Source: Gemmatimonadaceae bacterium (GTDB taxonomy: Bacteria; Gemmatimonadota; Gemmatimonadetes; Gemmatimonadales; Gemmatimonadaceae). Taken from it: DNA of 64,000 bases. Both the position numbers and the translations under genes were made by a program. This document shows positions 42,730-51,871 of the stretch, piece by piece. Each line of letters opens with the position of its first letter. Positions within the stretch are counted from its first letter, which is position 1. The stretch is from contig DASXKV010000068.1 in NCBI GenBank assembly GCA_036496605.1, positions 62,001-126,000 on the forward strand, given 5' to 3'. The notes below the pieces were generated by a model. That model did not search any database and had not been told where the DNA came from. It worked only from the letters and a program-made list of their open reading frames with translations.

Positions 42730-44943
42730 ATGACTCCTGCTGCCGTTCTGATCCGTCGGACTCGGCTACTCGCCGTCGTCGCGCTCCTGTGCGCCTTTTC
42801 TCCCTTACCCGGCCAGGAGCACCCCGTGCAGCGGGTCGCGAATATCGTGACCGTCGCGCTCGAGGAGTACGCCAAGGGGATCGACGAGCGAGGCCGCACG
42901 ATCTCGGCGCAGGAATATCAGGAAGCGGTCGACTTCCTCACGGACGCTCGGCGAACGGCCGACCGTCTGCCTGGCACGCGAGGGGACACGGCGCGGGTGC
43001 TGCTCGACTCGATCGTAGCAGCGGTGAGCTCCAAGCGTCCTCCGAGCGAGCTGGCCGCTTTGAATCGCCGATTCGCTTCCGCGTTAGGCAGTGAGGCAGC
43101 GCTCGACCTGCCGAATAGTCCGATCGATCTCGCGAACGGCCGCGCGATTTACGAGAATAGCTGCGCCTCGTGCCATGGCATGCGCGGCTTGGGCGATGGG
43201 CCGGCAGCAGCGGCGCTCAATCCGAAGCCACCTGCCATCGGGAGCGCCCAGGAGATGCACGACCGTAGCCCTGCGCTACTCTATCGCATCATGTCAGTCG
43301 GCGTTGCCGGCACGCCCATGGTCGGCTTCGCGGGCCAGCTGACGCCAAATCAGCGATGGAACGTCGTCTCGTATCTGATGTCGCTCCATTCGAGCAGTGC
43401 ACAGATCGCCGAGGGCGAGGGCATCTTCGCGCAGAGCTGCACCCAGTGTCATGGCGTCCTTGGAAATGGAGACGCGCCGCTGACACGTTCGTTGAGCCGC
43501 CTGCCGCCCGAGATCGGCTCCTTCGCTTGGCAAGCCGAGCGGTCGGATGCGCAGCTTGCGGCGGTCACCCGCGACGGAATGCCCGGGACACCGATGCCCC
43601 CGACCCGCGATCTGTCGCCCGCGCAAGTACAGAGCGTCGTCGCATATTTGCGGACACTGCCGATGCACGATCGCGCGCCAGTCTTCGCGTCAGCATCGGG
43701 TCGCGATACCGGCACCGACGCTGCAGCAGCCAACGCGCTCTCGTTGCTCGAGCAGTCGCTCACTGCCGTGCGAGCGGGAAGGTTGGGCGACGCTTCCGAT
43801 CGCGCCTTCGATGCGTACCTCGCCTTCGAGCCGATCGAGACACCGGCGCGCGCGCGAGATCCCGGCGTCGTGTCGTCGATGGAAAAACTCTTCGCGGACT
43901 TCAAGGGAGCGGTCCGTACGAACGACATTCACGGTGCCGAGCGCGCGCGCGACGCGATCGAAGCGACGATGCCGAAGGTCATCGACCTCACGCAGCGCAC
44001 GGGGAGCGCCTACGAGGCGTTCGTTCAGTCTTTCCTCATCATTCTCCGCGAGGGATTCGAGGCGATCCTCGTGATCGGCGCCGTCGTGGCTTTTCTGCTC
44101 AAGACGGGTCATCGAGAGCGATTGCGGGATATCTGGACCGGCGTTGTCCTCGGGCTTCTCGCGAGCGCGGTGACGGCAGTCGTGCTAAAAACACTCCTGG
44201 GCGCGATGCCGGCGAGTCGCGAGATCATCGAAGGTCTCACGTTGCTGGTCGCTGTCGCCGTGCTGTTCTCGGTGAGCTATTGGTTGATTTCACGCGTCGA
44301 AGCGGCAAAATGGCAGCAGTTCATTCGCGAGAAGGTCAACACGGCGCTCGCGCACGGCGGCGGTAAAGCGCTCGCATTCGTGGCCTTCCTCGCGGTGTAT
44401 CGCGAAGGCGCGGAGACGGCATTGTTCTATCAGGCGCTCTTCGACGAAGGGCCACGCGTCGCACTGCCGATTTCACTCGGAATCATCCTGGGCTTTGCCG
44501 CACTTGCCGTGATCTTCACGCTGTTCTATCGCTACGGCGTGCGCATTCCGCTTCGCAAGTTCTTCGGCGTCACGAGTGTTCTGCTTTATTACATGGCTTT
44601 CGTGTTCATGGGGAAGGGCGTGCGCGAACTGCAGGAAGGCAACGCGATGCCGATCACGCTCATCCCCGGCGTCCCGCACATCGAAGCGTTAGGCTTGTAT
44701 CCGACCTGGGAAACGGTGCTTGCGCAGCTGCTGCTCTTGGCTCTGTTCGTGTTCGCGCTCGCGAAGACGTTCTGGCCGAAGCGCTCGGTAGCGCTCCCGA
44801 CGGTCGTTTCGGACGCCAAGCCGACCATGGATATTGTCGCGGAGCTTGGGGCACTGCGCGAGGACAACGAGCGGTTGCGGGCGCGGCTCGCGGCGCTCGA
44901 GGACGCGGTGGCGGAGGAGACCAAAGTGCCGAATGATGAATGA
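42730..44943 (+). CDS. Cytochrome c/FTR1 iron permease fusion
   Basis: 737 residues. A signal peptide (about 1-35) is followed by a helical region, two c-type haem sites (C145ASCH and C237TQCH, each with a distal methionine region) and then a seven-helix FTR1 permease with the iron-binding REGFE (about 440) and REGAE (about 558) motifs. Haem domains in the periplasm could oxidise Fe(II) as it passes to the permease, the coupling known for oxidase-permease iron uptake. A short acidic coiled tail ends the protein. This architecture is known in other bacteria. Confidence 0.92.
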   Translation: MTPAAVLIRRTRLLAVVALLCAFSPLPGQEHPVQRVANIVTVALEEYAKGIDERGRTISAQEYQEAVDFLTDARRTADRLPGTRGDTARVLLDSIVAAVSSKRPPSELAALNRRFASALGSEAALDLPNSPIDLANGRAIYENSCASCHGMRGLGDGPAAAALNPKPPAIGSAQEMHDRSPALLYRIMSVGVAGTPMVGFAGQLTPNQRWNVVSYLMSLHSSSAQIAEGEGIFAQSCTQCHGVLGNGDAPLTRSLSRLPPEIGSFAWQAERSDAQLAAVTRDGMPGTPMPPTRDLSPAQVQSVVAYLRTLPMHDRAPVFASASGRDTGTDAAAANALSLLEQSLTAVRAGRLGDASDRAFDAYLAFEPIETPARARDPGVVSSMEKLFADFKGAVRTNDIHGAERARDAIEATMPKVIDLTQRTGSAYEAFVQSFLIILREGFEAILVIGAVVAFLLKTGHRERLRDIWTGVVLGLLASAVTAVVLKTLLGAMPASREIIEGLTLLVAVAVLFSVSYWLISRVEAAKWQQFIREKVNTALAHGGGKALAFVAFLAVYREGAETALFYQALFDEGPRVALPISLGIILGFAALAVIFTLFYRYGVRIPLRKFFGVTSVLLYYMAFVFMGKGVRELQEGNAMPITLIPGVPHIEALGLYPTWETVLAQLLLLALFVFALAKTFWPKRSVALPTVVSDAKPTMDIVAELGALREDNERLRARLAALEDAVAEETKVPNDE

Positions 44944-44988
44944 CGAGTGACGAGTGGGAATTCACTCGCCACTAATCACTCGTCACTA
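44944..44988. terminator. GACGAGTG-word hairpin between convergent genes
   Basis: Perfect arms GTGACGAGTG (44947-44956) and CACTCGTCAC (44977-44986). An inner 6-base pair (CGAGTG with CACTCG at 44963-44968) is also possible. It exactly fills the gap between the convergent iron permease and lgt genes. A bidirectional terminator is likely, though there is no U-run. Confidence 0.6.
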
Positions 44989-45849
44989 GCTGCTCGCCAC
45001 CGGCGCGGCGTAAATGCCGGACTTCTCCTGCGTGACATCGCGTCTCCACCACATCCAGGCGAAACCGGCCAGGACGAAGACGATCGCGATGAACTGCGCC
45101 ATCGTTAGGCCACCGTAGAGAGTGCGATCGTCCTTCGCCCGCAGGAACTCGACAAGGAAACGCTCGGTACCAGCCAGAACGCAGTAGACGCCGAACAGCC
45201 ATCCTTCGGCGTGCTTATGGTCGCGCAGCCGCCACAGTATGCCGAACATGATGAGACCGAGCGCGACCTCGATGAGCTGCGTCGGATAGACTGCGACGAC
45301 CGTGTTTGGATTCATTCCCGGCGGAAACCGAACCCCGAAGTCGTGGCTCATCCACCCCACCGTCGACGGCGGCGCGCCGTTCGGGAACTCGACCGAGAGG
45401 AATCCGCCACCCGTCCACGGCTTTCCATAGTCATCCCCAACCGCCCAGCAGCCAGTGCGTCCAACGGCGTACGCAGCGGCGACTGCCGGCGCACCGACGT
45501 CGAAGATTCGTAACATTGGAATCTTCTTCTTCCAAATGACGAGCATCACGGCGAGGGTGCCGCCGATCAAGCCGCCCCAGAAGACGAAACCCGAGCGCGT
45601 GAACAGCGCGTCCCAATTACCCAGCACCACGACGTAATACAGTTTTGCTCCGACCAGGCCGCCGATGACTGCGGCGAAGATCATGTCGCTCACCGGTTCG
45701 GGATCATGGCCGCGGCGCGTGAGCTCGCGCTGGCCGATGATCTGCGCGACGACGAACGCCATGAGCACGGCGACGCCGAAGCCGGTGAAATTGAGCGGCC
45801 CGACGGCGTATGAGAGCGGGTGGTGAACGATCGGATCGGAGAGCGTCAT
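44986..45849 (-). CDS. lgt: Prolipoprotein diacylglyceryl transferase
   Basis: 287 residues with about seven membrane helices. The Lgt signature region reads GRTGCWAVGDDYG, followed by the VGWMSH and YPTQLIEVALGL segments. It transfers diacylglycerol from phosphatidylglycerol to the lipobox cysteine of prelipoproteins at the inner membrane. It is the last gene of a long minus-strand housekeeping cluster. Confidence 0.93.
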   Translation of the reverse strand: MTLSDPIVHHPLSYAVGPLNFTGFGVAVLMAFVVAQIIGQRELTRRGHDPEPVSDMIFAAVIGGLVGAKLYYVVVLGNWDALFTRSGFVFWGGLIGGTLAVMLVIWKKKIPMLRIFDVGAPAVAAAYAVGRTGCWAVGDDYGKPWTGGGFLSVEFPNGAPPSTVGWMSHDFGVRFPPGMNPNTVVAVYPTQLIEVALGLIMFGILWRLRDHKHAEGWLFGVYCVLAGTERFLVEFLRAKDDRTLYGGLTMAQFIAIVFVLAGFAWMWWRRDVTQEKSGIYAAPVASS

Positions 45850-45909
45850 GTACGTGCGGTCAGTTTAATAGGCGTGAGGAGCAGGAGCGAGCGTCTTGCG
45901 CGAGTGACT

Positions 45910-46971
45910 TCAGGCGGCGACTCCCGGCAGCGGAAGCGATGCGAAAGCATTGAGGTCGAGCGACGAATGTTCACCGCGCTCGAGATGGAAAAGACCAGCA
46001 CGAGCGATCATCGCGGCGTTATCCGTGGCCAGACGCGGACTCGGGGCGAAGACGCGTGCACCCAGCTCCGCGCATCGCTCCCGCATCGCGGCGACGAGTG
46101 TCCGGTTGCCCGCTACTCCGCCCCCCAGAACGACTCGGGATCGCCTGAATTGTCGCACGGCCCGTGCTGTCTTTTCGACGAGGGTCTCGATCAGCGCGTC
46201 CTGAAAGGCTCGCGCAATGGCCGCGCGCGTGGCTGCACTGAGGGGTGACGTTGCAGTCGTCTCGCGGACCGCGTTCAGGACAGCCGTTTTCAATCCACTA
46301 AACGAGACGTCGTAATAGTCCGCATCGCCCGGCCGCTGGTCACGGCGGAGCATTGGCCGGGCAAAGCGATAGCGCCGTGCATCAACGGTGACCGCTCCAT
46401 TCGGTGCCTCACGCTCGATCGCCGGTCCGCCAGGATACGACAGCCCGAGGAGCTTCGCGACCTTGTCGTAGGCTTCGCCGGCCGCATCGTCGCGAGTGCG
46501 GCCGAGGAGTCGATACTGGCCCCAAGCCTCGACATCAAGCAATAGCGTGTGCCCTCCCGAGATGAGGAGTGCGATGAACGGCGGGACTGCTTCGGGCCGC
46601 TCCAGCGCGGTGGCGAAGAGGTGTCCCTCCATGTGGTGCACGCCGATCACGGGGACGTCGAGCGCGAATGCCAATGCTTTCGCGAAGCTCACACCAACGA
46701 GAAGTGCACCGACCAGTCCAGGCCCGTTAGTCACGGCGACCGCGTTGAGCCCGTTGCGAGCCACGCCCGCGTCAGCGAGCGCGCGCTCGACGACAGGCAC
46801 GACCGCAGTGACGTGCGCGCGCGACGCGATCTCCGGCACGACGCCGCCAAATATTCGATGCACATCCTGCGACAGAATGACGAGCGATTGCATCGACGAC
46901 TCGTCTCCCGCGCCACTCAGCACCGCCGCCGACGTCTCGTCGCACGATGTCTCGATTCCAAGGACTCGCAT
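45910..46971 (-). CDS. tsaD: tRNA threonylcarbamoyladenosine transferase TsaD
   Basis: 353 residues. The ASKHA-type ATPase motifs are VLGIETSCDETSAAV, the iron-binding HHMEGH, LLISGGHTLL and GGVAGN. It places the threonylcarbamoyl group on A37 of ANN-decoding tRNAs in complex with TsaB and TsaE, which are not in this window. It lies 6 bases after the YbbR gene. Confidence 0.96.
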   Translation of the reverse strand: MRVLGIETSCDETSAAVLSGAGDESSMQSLVILSQDVHRIFGGVVPEIASRAHVTAVVPVVERALADAGVARNGLNAVAVTNGPGLVGALLVGVSFAKALAFALDVPVIGVHHMEGHLFATALERPEAVPPFIALLISGGHTLLLDVEAWGQYRLLGRTRDDAAGEAYDKVAKLLGLSYPGGPAIEREAPNGAVTVDARRYRFARPMLRRDQRPGDADYYDVSFSGLKTAVLNAVRETTATSPLSAATRAAIARAFQDALIETLVEKTARAVRQFRRSRVVLGGGVAGNRTLVAAMRERCAELGARVFAPSPRLATDNAAMIARAGLFHLERGEHSSLDLNAFASLPLPGVAA

Positions 46972-46977
46972 CGTCGA

Positions 46978-47727
46978 TCAGTGCTTCGTGCCGGTCGTGG
47001 CGCTCGCCGTGGCCGACATCGATGGCACGAGATGCACCTTCACCTGCGACGGCCTCACGCGCAGCCCAAGACGCGTCGTGTCGATATCGACGAGATGAGG
47101 GAGTGAATCGGTCGCGGGAATTGCCACCCGTACCGTCGTCACGTACTGGAGGCTAAGGACACGTTGACGCGGTCCGCTCACCTCCACGCGCTCGGGATCT
47201 AGTCGTACCGCGACCGGCGGCGAAGGATGCAAGGTATCGCTCACAACCTGCACGCTCGAGTGCACAGGAACAACCCGCGAGCTCGTCGACTCGAATCGGA
47301 GCGTCACGCTGCGGGGCTCGACGCCGCGCACGATCGCGTCCACGCCCGGCGGAAGCTCGACATCCGACGTCGATAGATCCACAACGACGGTGTCTGGCGA
47401 ATTGGCAGCGATCTGTCGCCTGATGATCAGCGGATGCGCAAAGAGCTTCAGCAACTCCTGTGGCGTGCCGACGACGAGTGCGTGAATCGTCGGCGGCGGA
47501 TCCTTGAGCACAAGGGAGCTGTCGAGTTGCGGCGCGAACTGCACGTCCACGAGATCCTGATTCGGCTCCTTCGCCGTGACGATGAACCAGAGCACGATCG
47601 CGATGAGGAGCGCGGTGCCTTTGAGCGCGAGCCGCTGGGTGAATGCCTCGATGAGCCGCCGCCGCCAGGTTGTAATCAGTCGCTGGCTGGCACCGGTCTC
47701 CGTCTGCGAAGTCGGCGGCCCTTGCAT
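46978..47727 (-). CDS. YbbR-domain (CdaR-like) membrane-anchored protein
   Basis: 249 residues. A single helix (about 38-53, LLIAIVLWFIVTA) anchors the protein, followed by two to three YbbR repeats in the periplasm (for example QFAPQLDSSLVLKD and LPPGVDAIVRGVEPRSVTLRFE). In Gram-positive bacteria CdaR regulates the diadenylate cyclase CdaA, usually encoded next door. No CdaA gene is adjacent here. Confidence 0.8.
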   Translation of the reverse strand: MQGPPTSQTETGASQRLITTWRRRLIEAFTQRLALKGTALLIAIVLWFIVTAKEPNQDLVDVQFAPQLDSSLVLKDPPPTIHALVVGTPQELLKLFAHPLIIRRQIAANSPDTVVVDLSTSDVELPPGVDAIVRGVEPRSVTLRFESTSSRVVPVHSSVQVVSDTLHPSPPVAVRLDPERVEVSGPRQRVLSLQYVTTVRVAIPATDSLPHLVDIDTTRLGLRVRPSQVKVHLVPSMSATASATTGTKH

Positions 47728-47734
47728 ATCCGAT

Positions 47735-48286
47735 TCAGTCCGCCGCTCGCACGCCTAACAACTCGTCGAACAGCGAGCGACTCCATGGAGAGTTCCAGTC
47801 GGCCGCCGAGATCCACTTCCTGCGAATCGTGCCGCCGCGATCGATGACGAAGCTCTCGGGATATCCGGTCGTCTGATACGCGCGCTCGATCTCGTGCGTG
47901 GGATCGTGCAGAATCTCAAAGGTGAGACCAAGGTGCCTCGCGTAAGCTCGAATCGAGTCTTCGGATACCGCGTCGTCGATGCTCACGGCGACGATATGCA
48001 CTCCGCGTGGGCCGTATGCGCGATACAACTCCTCCATGCTCGGCATCTCAATCTTGCACGGCTCACACCATGTCGCCCACACGTTGAGCAAAACCACCTT
48101 CCCGCGATAGTCGGCGATCGTTCGCGTTGCACCCGACGCGAGGTCCTTCGCCTCGAATGCTGGTGCAGGTGAACCGACGGCAACGGGGAACAGATCGTCG
48201 GCAAACAACTTCACCCCGATGAACAATCCACCGGCGAGGAGCGCCACGACGACGCCGACGATCATCCATTGTTGCTTGACAGTCAT
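47735..48286 (-). CDS. TlpA/ResA-like membrane-anchored thiol-disulfide oxidoreductase
   Basis: 183 residues. An N-terminal helix (about 8-28) leads to a periplasmic thioredoxin fold with the redox pair in NVWATWCEPCKIEMP. Insertions and the VIDRGGTIRRKWISA strand fit the TlpA/ResA group, which reduces disulfides, for example in cytochrome c maturation. The two c-haem sites of the iron permease could be clients, but this is inference. Confidence 0.9.
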   Translation of the reverse strand: MTVKQQWMIVGVVVALLAGGLFIGVKLFADDLFPVAVGSPAPAFEAKDLASGATRTIADYRGKVVLLNVWATWCEPCKIEMPSMEELYRAYGPRGVHIVAVSIDDAVSEDSIRAYARHLGLTFEILHDPTHEIERAYQTTGYPESFVIDRGGTIRRKWISAADWNSPWSRSLFDELLGVRAAD

Positions 48287-48321
48287 ACTCTCTCAACGCT
48301 CCGCCGCTGGCGCACAACGCA

Positions 48322-49017
48322 TCAGACGCTCACCGCGCATTGATCTCGTAACGCTCCAATCTCCGCCTGCGGATCCCTCGCGGAGAAAATGGCATTTCCC
48401 GCGACAAAGGTGTCGGCTCCGGCCCGCCAACAAACTCCAATGGTGTCGCGGGCGATGCCGCCGTCAACCTCCAGCGTTGCTCGGCTGCTCGCTTCGGCGA
48501 GCACCTGCCGCGCACGGCGGATCTTGTCCAGTGAGTGCGGAATGAACTCCTGACCGCCGAAGCCAGGGTTAACGGTCATGATCAAAAGGAGATCCAGATC
48601 CGCCAACACCTCAACGATACCCGCTAGGGTGGTCGAAGGGTTCAGGGCAACGCCGGCGCGGCAGCCGACCTCACGAATACGGACGAGCTGGCGCTGGAGA
48701 TGAGGCGACACCTCGGCGTGTATCGTAATCGCCGTCGCGCCGGCAGATGCGAAATCGTCGAAATAACGCTCGGGCTGCACGATCATTAAATGGCAGTCGA
48801 GCGGCAGATCGGTGAGCCGGCGGACAGTCTCGATGACCTTGGCACCGAAGGTGATGTTCGGAACGAACTGGCCGTCCATGACATCGATGTGAATCAGATC
48901 CGCGCCGCCCGCTTCGCACATCGCGATTTCGTCGGCGAGACGTGCGAAGTCAGCCGAGAGAATGCTCGGTGCGATACGCGGGGAGTGCGGGTGCACCGTC
49001 GCGAAGGCCTCTCCCAT
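48322..49017 (-). CDS. rpe: Ribulose-phosphate 3-epimerase
   Basis: 231 residues, a TIM barrel with the metal-binding IHIDVMDGQFVPN, the SILSADF start, MTVNPGFGGQEFI and the VDGGI phosphate loop. It interconverts ribulose-5-phosphate and xylulose-5-phosphate. The ATG shares one base with the stop of the PASTA gene (TAATG). The rsmB-PASTA-rpe order echoes the rsmB-stp-prkC-rsgA-rpe cluster of other bacteria. Confidence 0.96.
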   Translation of the reverse strand: MGEAFATVHPHSPRIAPSILSADFARLADEIAMCEAGGADLIHIDVMDGQFVPNITFGAKVIETVRRLTDLPLDCHLMIVQPERYFDDFASAGATAITIHAEVSPHLQRQLVRIREVGCRAGVALNPSTTLAGIVEVLADLDLLLIMTVNPGFGGQEFIPHSLDKIRRARQVLAEASSRATLEVDGGIARDTIGVCWRAGADTFVAGNAIFSARDPQAEIGALRDQCAVSV

Positions 49018-49742
49018 TACAATCCGACCCGCAGCGTGATTTTAGATCCTGCCGGAACCGCAGCGCCCGCGGCCGGCGACTGCGACATCACCAACGCGCC
49101 GCCGTCCGGCTGTCCGCCGTTAGCCGTCGTGACGTCCCCCACAGCGAGGCCGAGCTGTTGGAGGAGCTGCCGTGCTTGCGCGAAGCTCCGACCGACGACG
49201 TCGGGAACCTGGATCGTCGCCGGTCCACCGCTGAGGACGAGCGCGACGGGACCAGGTATCGGCGTTTCGGTTCCGGGCCGCGGACGCGTGTCGAGGACTT
49301 CGCCGCGCGCGGTCTGGCCCGGCTGTTCCGTAACGTCTCCGACGTCGAAGCCGGCCTGATCTAGAATGCGCTCGGCGTCGGGCCGAGCCATACCGACAAC
49401 ATTTGGAACGGCTGCCATGCGCTGACCGCCGCTGATCGCGAGCGAGACCTTGGTTCCAGCCGGCTCCTTGATGTCAGCGGGAGGATTCTGATCCAGCACC
49501 GTTCCTTTTGGGGCCGCGGCGTGGAAGCGGGTCTCACCTTGCTCGGACTCGAATCCAGCTTGCGTCAGCCGCTGTTGCGCAGTTGTCAGGTCGAGCCCGA
49601 TGACGTTAGGCACCTTGAGATCCTGACTGATGACGCCGGACGGAAATAAGACGAAAGCAGCAACCAGGTAGGCGAGCAGAAAGCCGCCGACGATCGCGAT
49701 GAGATACGGAATGAGGCGGCGAATGATGCCGCGCCAATTCAC
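49017..49742 (-). CDS. PASTA-domain protein without a kinase domain
   Basis: 241 residues from a GTG overlapping the rsmB stop (GTGA). One membrane helix (about 8-32) is followed by three PASTA repeats (VPNVIGLDL, VPNVVGMAR, VPDVVGRSF). PASTA domains bind peptidoglycan fragments or beta-lactams, usually as the sensor of a transmembrane kinase. Here the cytoplasmic part is only about 7 residues. The extended open frame to 49940 is an out-of-frame reading of rsmB. Confidence 0.88.
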   Translation of the reverse strand: MNWRGIIRRLIPYLIAIVGGFLLAYLVAAFVLFPSGVISQDLKVPNVIGLDLTTAQQRLTQAGFESEQGETRFHAAAPKGTVLDQNPPADIKEPAGTKVSLAISGGQRMAAVPNVVGMARPDAERILDQAGFDVGDVTEQPGQTARGEVLDTRPRPGTETPIPGPVALVLSGGPATIQVPDVVGRSFAQARQLLQQLGLAVGDVTTANGGQPDGGALVMSQSPAAGAAVPAGSKITLRVGL

Positions 49743-51169
49743 TGCTCGCCTCCCAGCCTGCGCAGGCGAGCGGCGAACGCGCCATCGATGCCATGGCGCT
49801 GCGGGAGCACGCGCAACCGGCCGGCATCCAGTACCGTCGCCGGGACAGTACCCTCCGGCGGCGGCTCGAGCCGCCATGTCGGGTTCTCGGCGAGGAACGC
49901 TTCGAGCGGGGCGTCGTTCTCCTCCGGCTCCAATGAGCAAGTGCTATACACGAGCAATCCACCGGGCCGAACAACCTGTGCCGCGGCTCGGAAGATCGAA
50001 CGCTGAAGTGCTCCGAGAACGGCGAGGTCCGACGGCTTCAGTCTCCACCGCGCGTCTGGATGCCGGCGAAGTGTGCCCGTGCCGGTGCACGGCACGTCGA
50101 TGAGCACGAAATCGACCGGTCGCATCGCCGGCATTCGCGCGTCGGCGACATAGGGAAACACATGCGCGATCTCGAGTCTGGCGATGTTGCCGATCAGCCG
50201 CCGCAACCTGCCGAATGAGACATCGCTCGAGTAGACCCGTGATGCATTGCGCGACAGCTCGATCGACTTGCCACCGGGCGCGGCGCACAGATCGGCAACG
50301 ATGGCGCCGGTCGGCACGCACGCGTACTGCGTGACGAGCGTCGAGCCCGGATCCTGAAGATGAAAAAGTCCCTGACGAAATGCGCCGAGGTCGGTGAGCG
50401 AGGATACCTGGCTGCTCAGTACGATGCTGTCGCGAGCCAATGGCGCTTCGTCGACCCGCACGCCGGCCGCCTCGAGCATCGCCTCGAGCTGTTCACGCAC
50501 TGCATGATACGGCCTCGCGACAAGCGGCGCTTCGCCATTGTTGGCGTCGAGCAGGCGACGCGTCTCCTCCTCTCCCCAACGAGCAATCCAACGCGCGATC
50601 AACCAGCGTGGGTGGGAGTACTCGAGTGCCAGCGCATCGAGTGGATCGGAGGGCGTTGGCAGCTGAAGCGCGTCGCGTTCGCGATCGAGTCGACGCAATA
50701 CGGCGTTGGCGAGCTTACTCGCGCCCAGTCCGTGTCGTCGCTTCGCGAGCTCCACGGTCTGCGCGATCGCGGCGTACGCTGGCACGCTGCCCATATGCAA
50801 CAGCTGAAACGCGCCGAGCCGTAGCAGATCGAGCAGATCGGCATCGAGACGCGCGATACCGTTGCGCACGCGCTCGTTCAGAAAAGCGTCGAGTCGCGAC
50901 CGGCGGCGCAGCATGCTGTAAACGAGTTCACGCGTCCACCGTCTGTCACGCGCATCGAGGTGGTACTCGTCGCCAACGCGTCGATCGAATGCCGCGTCGA
51001 GCAATTCGCCCGCACGCAGATCCGCACAGATCGCCGCGGCGGCGGCGCGTGCATCGGTGACTCCGCCCGTCGTCGCGACTCTTGCCGGCGCGTCGCCTGA
51101 TGGGGCATCCGCGCCGCCGTCGTTCGATCCGCCAAGCGCCGAGCGGCTATCGTCCCACCTCCGCGTCAT
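49739..51169 (-). CDS. rsmB: 16S rRNA (cytosine-967-C5)-methyltransferase RsmB
   Basis: About 476 residues from the ATG at 51169. An N-terminal NusB-like RNA-binding domain (about 40-170) is followed by a SAM-dependent methyltransferase with CAAPGGKSIEL, DVPCTGTGTLRRHPD and the catalytic cysteine in YSTCSLEPEEND. It methylates C967 of 16S rRNA. It overlaps the upstream ThiE-like gene by about 23 bases; an ORF start at 51214 is also possible but less likely. Confidence 0.93.
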   Translation of the reverse strand: MTRRWDDSRSALGGSNDGGADAPSGDAPARVATTGGVTDARAAAAAICADLRAGELLDAAFDRRVGDEYHLDARDRRWTRELVYSMLRRRSRLDAFLNERVRNGIARLDADLLDLLRLGAFQLLHMGSVPAYAAIAQTVELAKRRHGLGASKLANAVLRRLDRERDALQLPTPSDPLDALALEYSHPRWLIARWIARWGEEETRRLLDANNGEAPLVARPYHAVREQLEAMLEAAGVRVDEAPLARDSIVLSSQVSSLTDLGAFRQGLFHLQDPGSTLVTQYACVPTGAIVADLCAAPGGKSIELSRNASRVYSSDVSFGRLRRLIGNIARLEIAHVFPYVADARMPAMRPVDFVLIDVPCTGTGTLRRHPDARWRLKPSDLAVLGALQRSIFRAAAQVVRPGGLLVYSTCSLEPEENDAPLEAFLAENPTWRLEPPPEGTVPATVLDAGRLRVLPQRHGIDGAFAARLRRLGGEQ

Positions 51170-51863
51170 AGGCGGAAAGATAGTCGATGACTGCACGCTC
51201 GGAATCATCGGCATCCCAGATTCCTCGAATCGCGGCTATGCCGCTCACACCGATGCGACGCAATAGCGCGACGTGTTGCGGGACAATGCCCCCAATAGCG
51301 ATGATCGGAATGCCCGAAAACCTGACGAGGCGTTCGAGTAGCGCGCGTCCTCCATCGTTCGTCGACGGGCGCGAGTCGAACTCGTCGGCTTTTGTTCCAT
51401 GGGGAGCCAGCACGTCGCTCACGACGCCCCATGCAGCGCCCGCAAGCCGCGCCGCGATTCCCTCCTCGAGGGAGTGCAGGCTTGCTCCGATGGCTATCTG
51501 CAGGTTCGCGCCGCACTGGGCACCCCTCTCGAGCATCACCTTCACTGCGTCAGCGACGTCGAGCGACCGCGCGGTCAGCTGCAGACCGCGCGCGCAGGCG
51601 ATGAGAGCGACATCGGCACGATCGTTCACGACGAGCCATGCGCCGGTTCGCGCCTGCTCCTCCGCGAGTGTGAGTGCGAGCTCGGCAAAGCGACTCGAGT
51701 CATCCAGCGCCATGCGCGAGGCGCGCAGCTGTAATGCACCGCGTGGACCCATCGCGCGCATCACGGTGCGAGCGCGATCGAGGAAATTCGCGCGGCCCAC
51801 GATCTCGTCATTCGAGACGGCGTGAAGGATCGGAACGACGACCGCCGGCGCTTCGCTTTCCAC
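51147..51863 (-). CDS. ThiE/TenI-family protein, divergent
   Basis: 238 residues from a GTG 8 bases after the fmt stop; the ORF extension to 51938 overlaps fmt and is arginine-rich. A TIM barrel of the thiamine phosphate synthase family is suggested by WLVVNDRADVALIA, GASLHSLEEG and IAIGGIVPQHV. The usual HLGQ motif of ThiE is replaced (QLTA), and the GPVFxTxTK loop is altered, so the activity may be TenI-like or unrelated. No thiamine gene is near. Confidence 0.7.
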   Translation of the reverse strand: MESEAPAVVVPILHAVSNDEIVGRANFLDRARTVMRAMGPRGALQLRASRMALDDSSRFAELALTLAEEQARTGAWLVVNDRADVALIACARGLQLTARSLDVADAVKVMLERGAQCGANLQIAIGASLHSLEEGIAARLAGAAWGVVSDVLAPHGTKADEFDSRPSTNDGGRALLERLVRFSGIPIIAIGGIVPQHVALLRRIGVSGIAAIRGIWDADDSERAVIDYLSAYDAEVGR

Positions 51864-51871
51864 GCCAGTGG

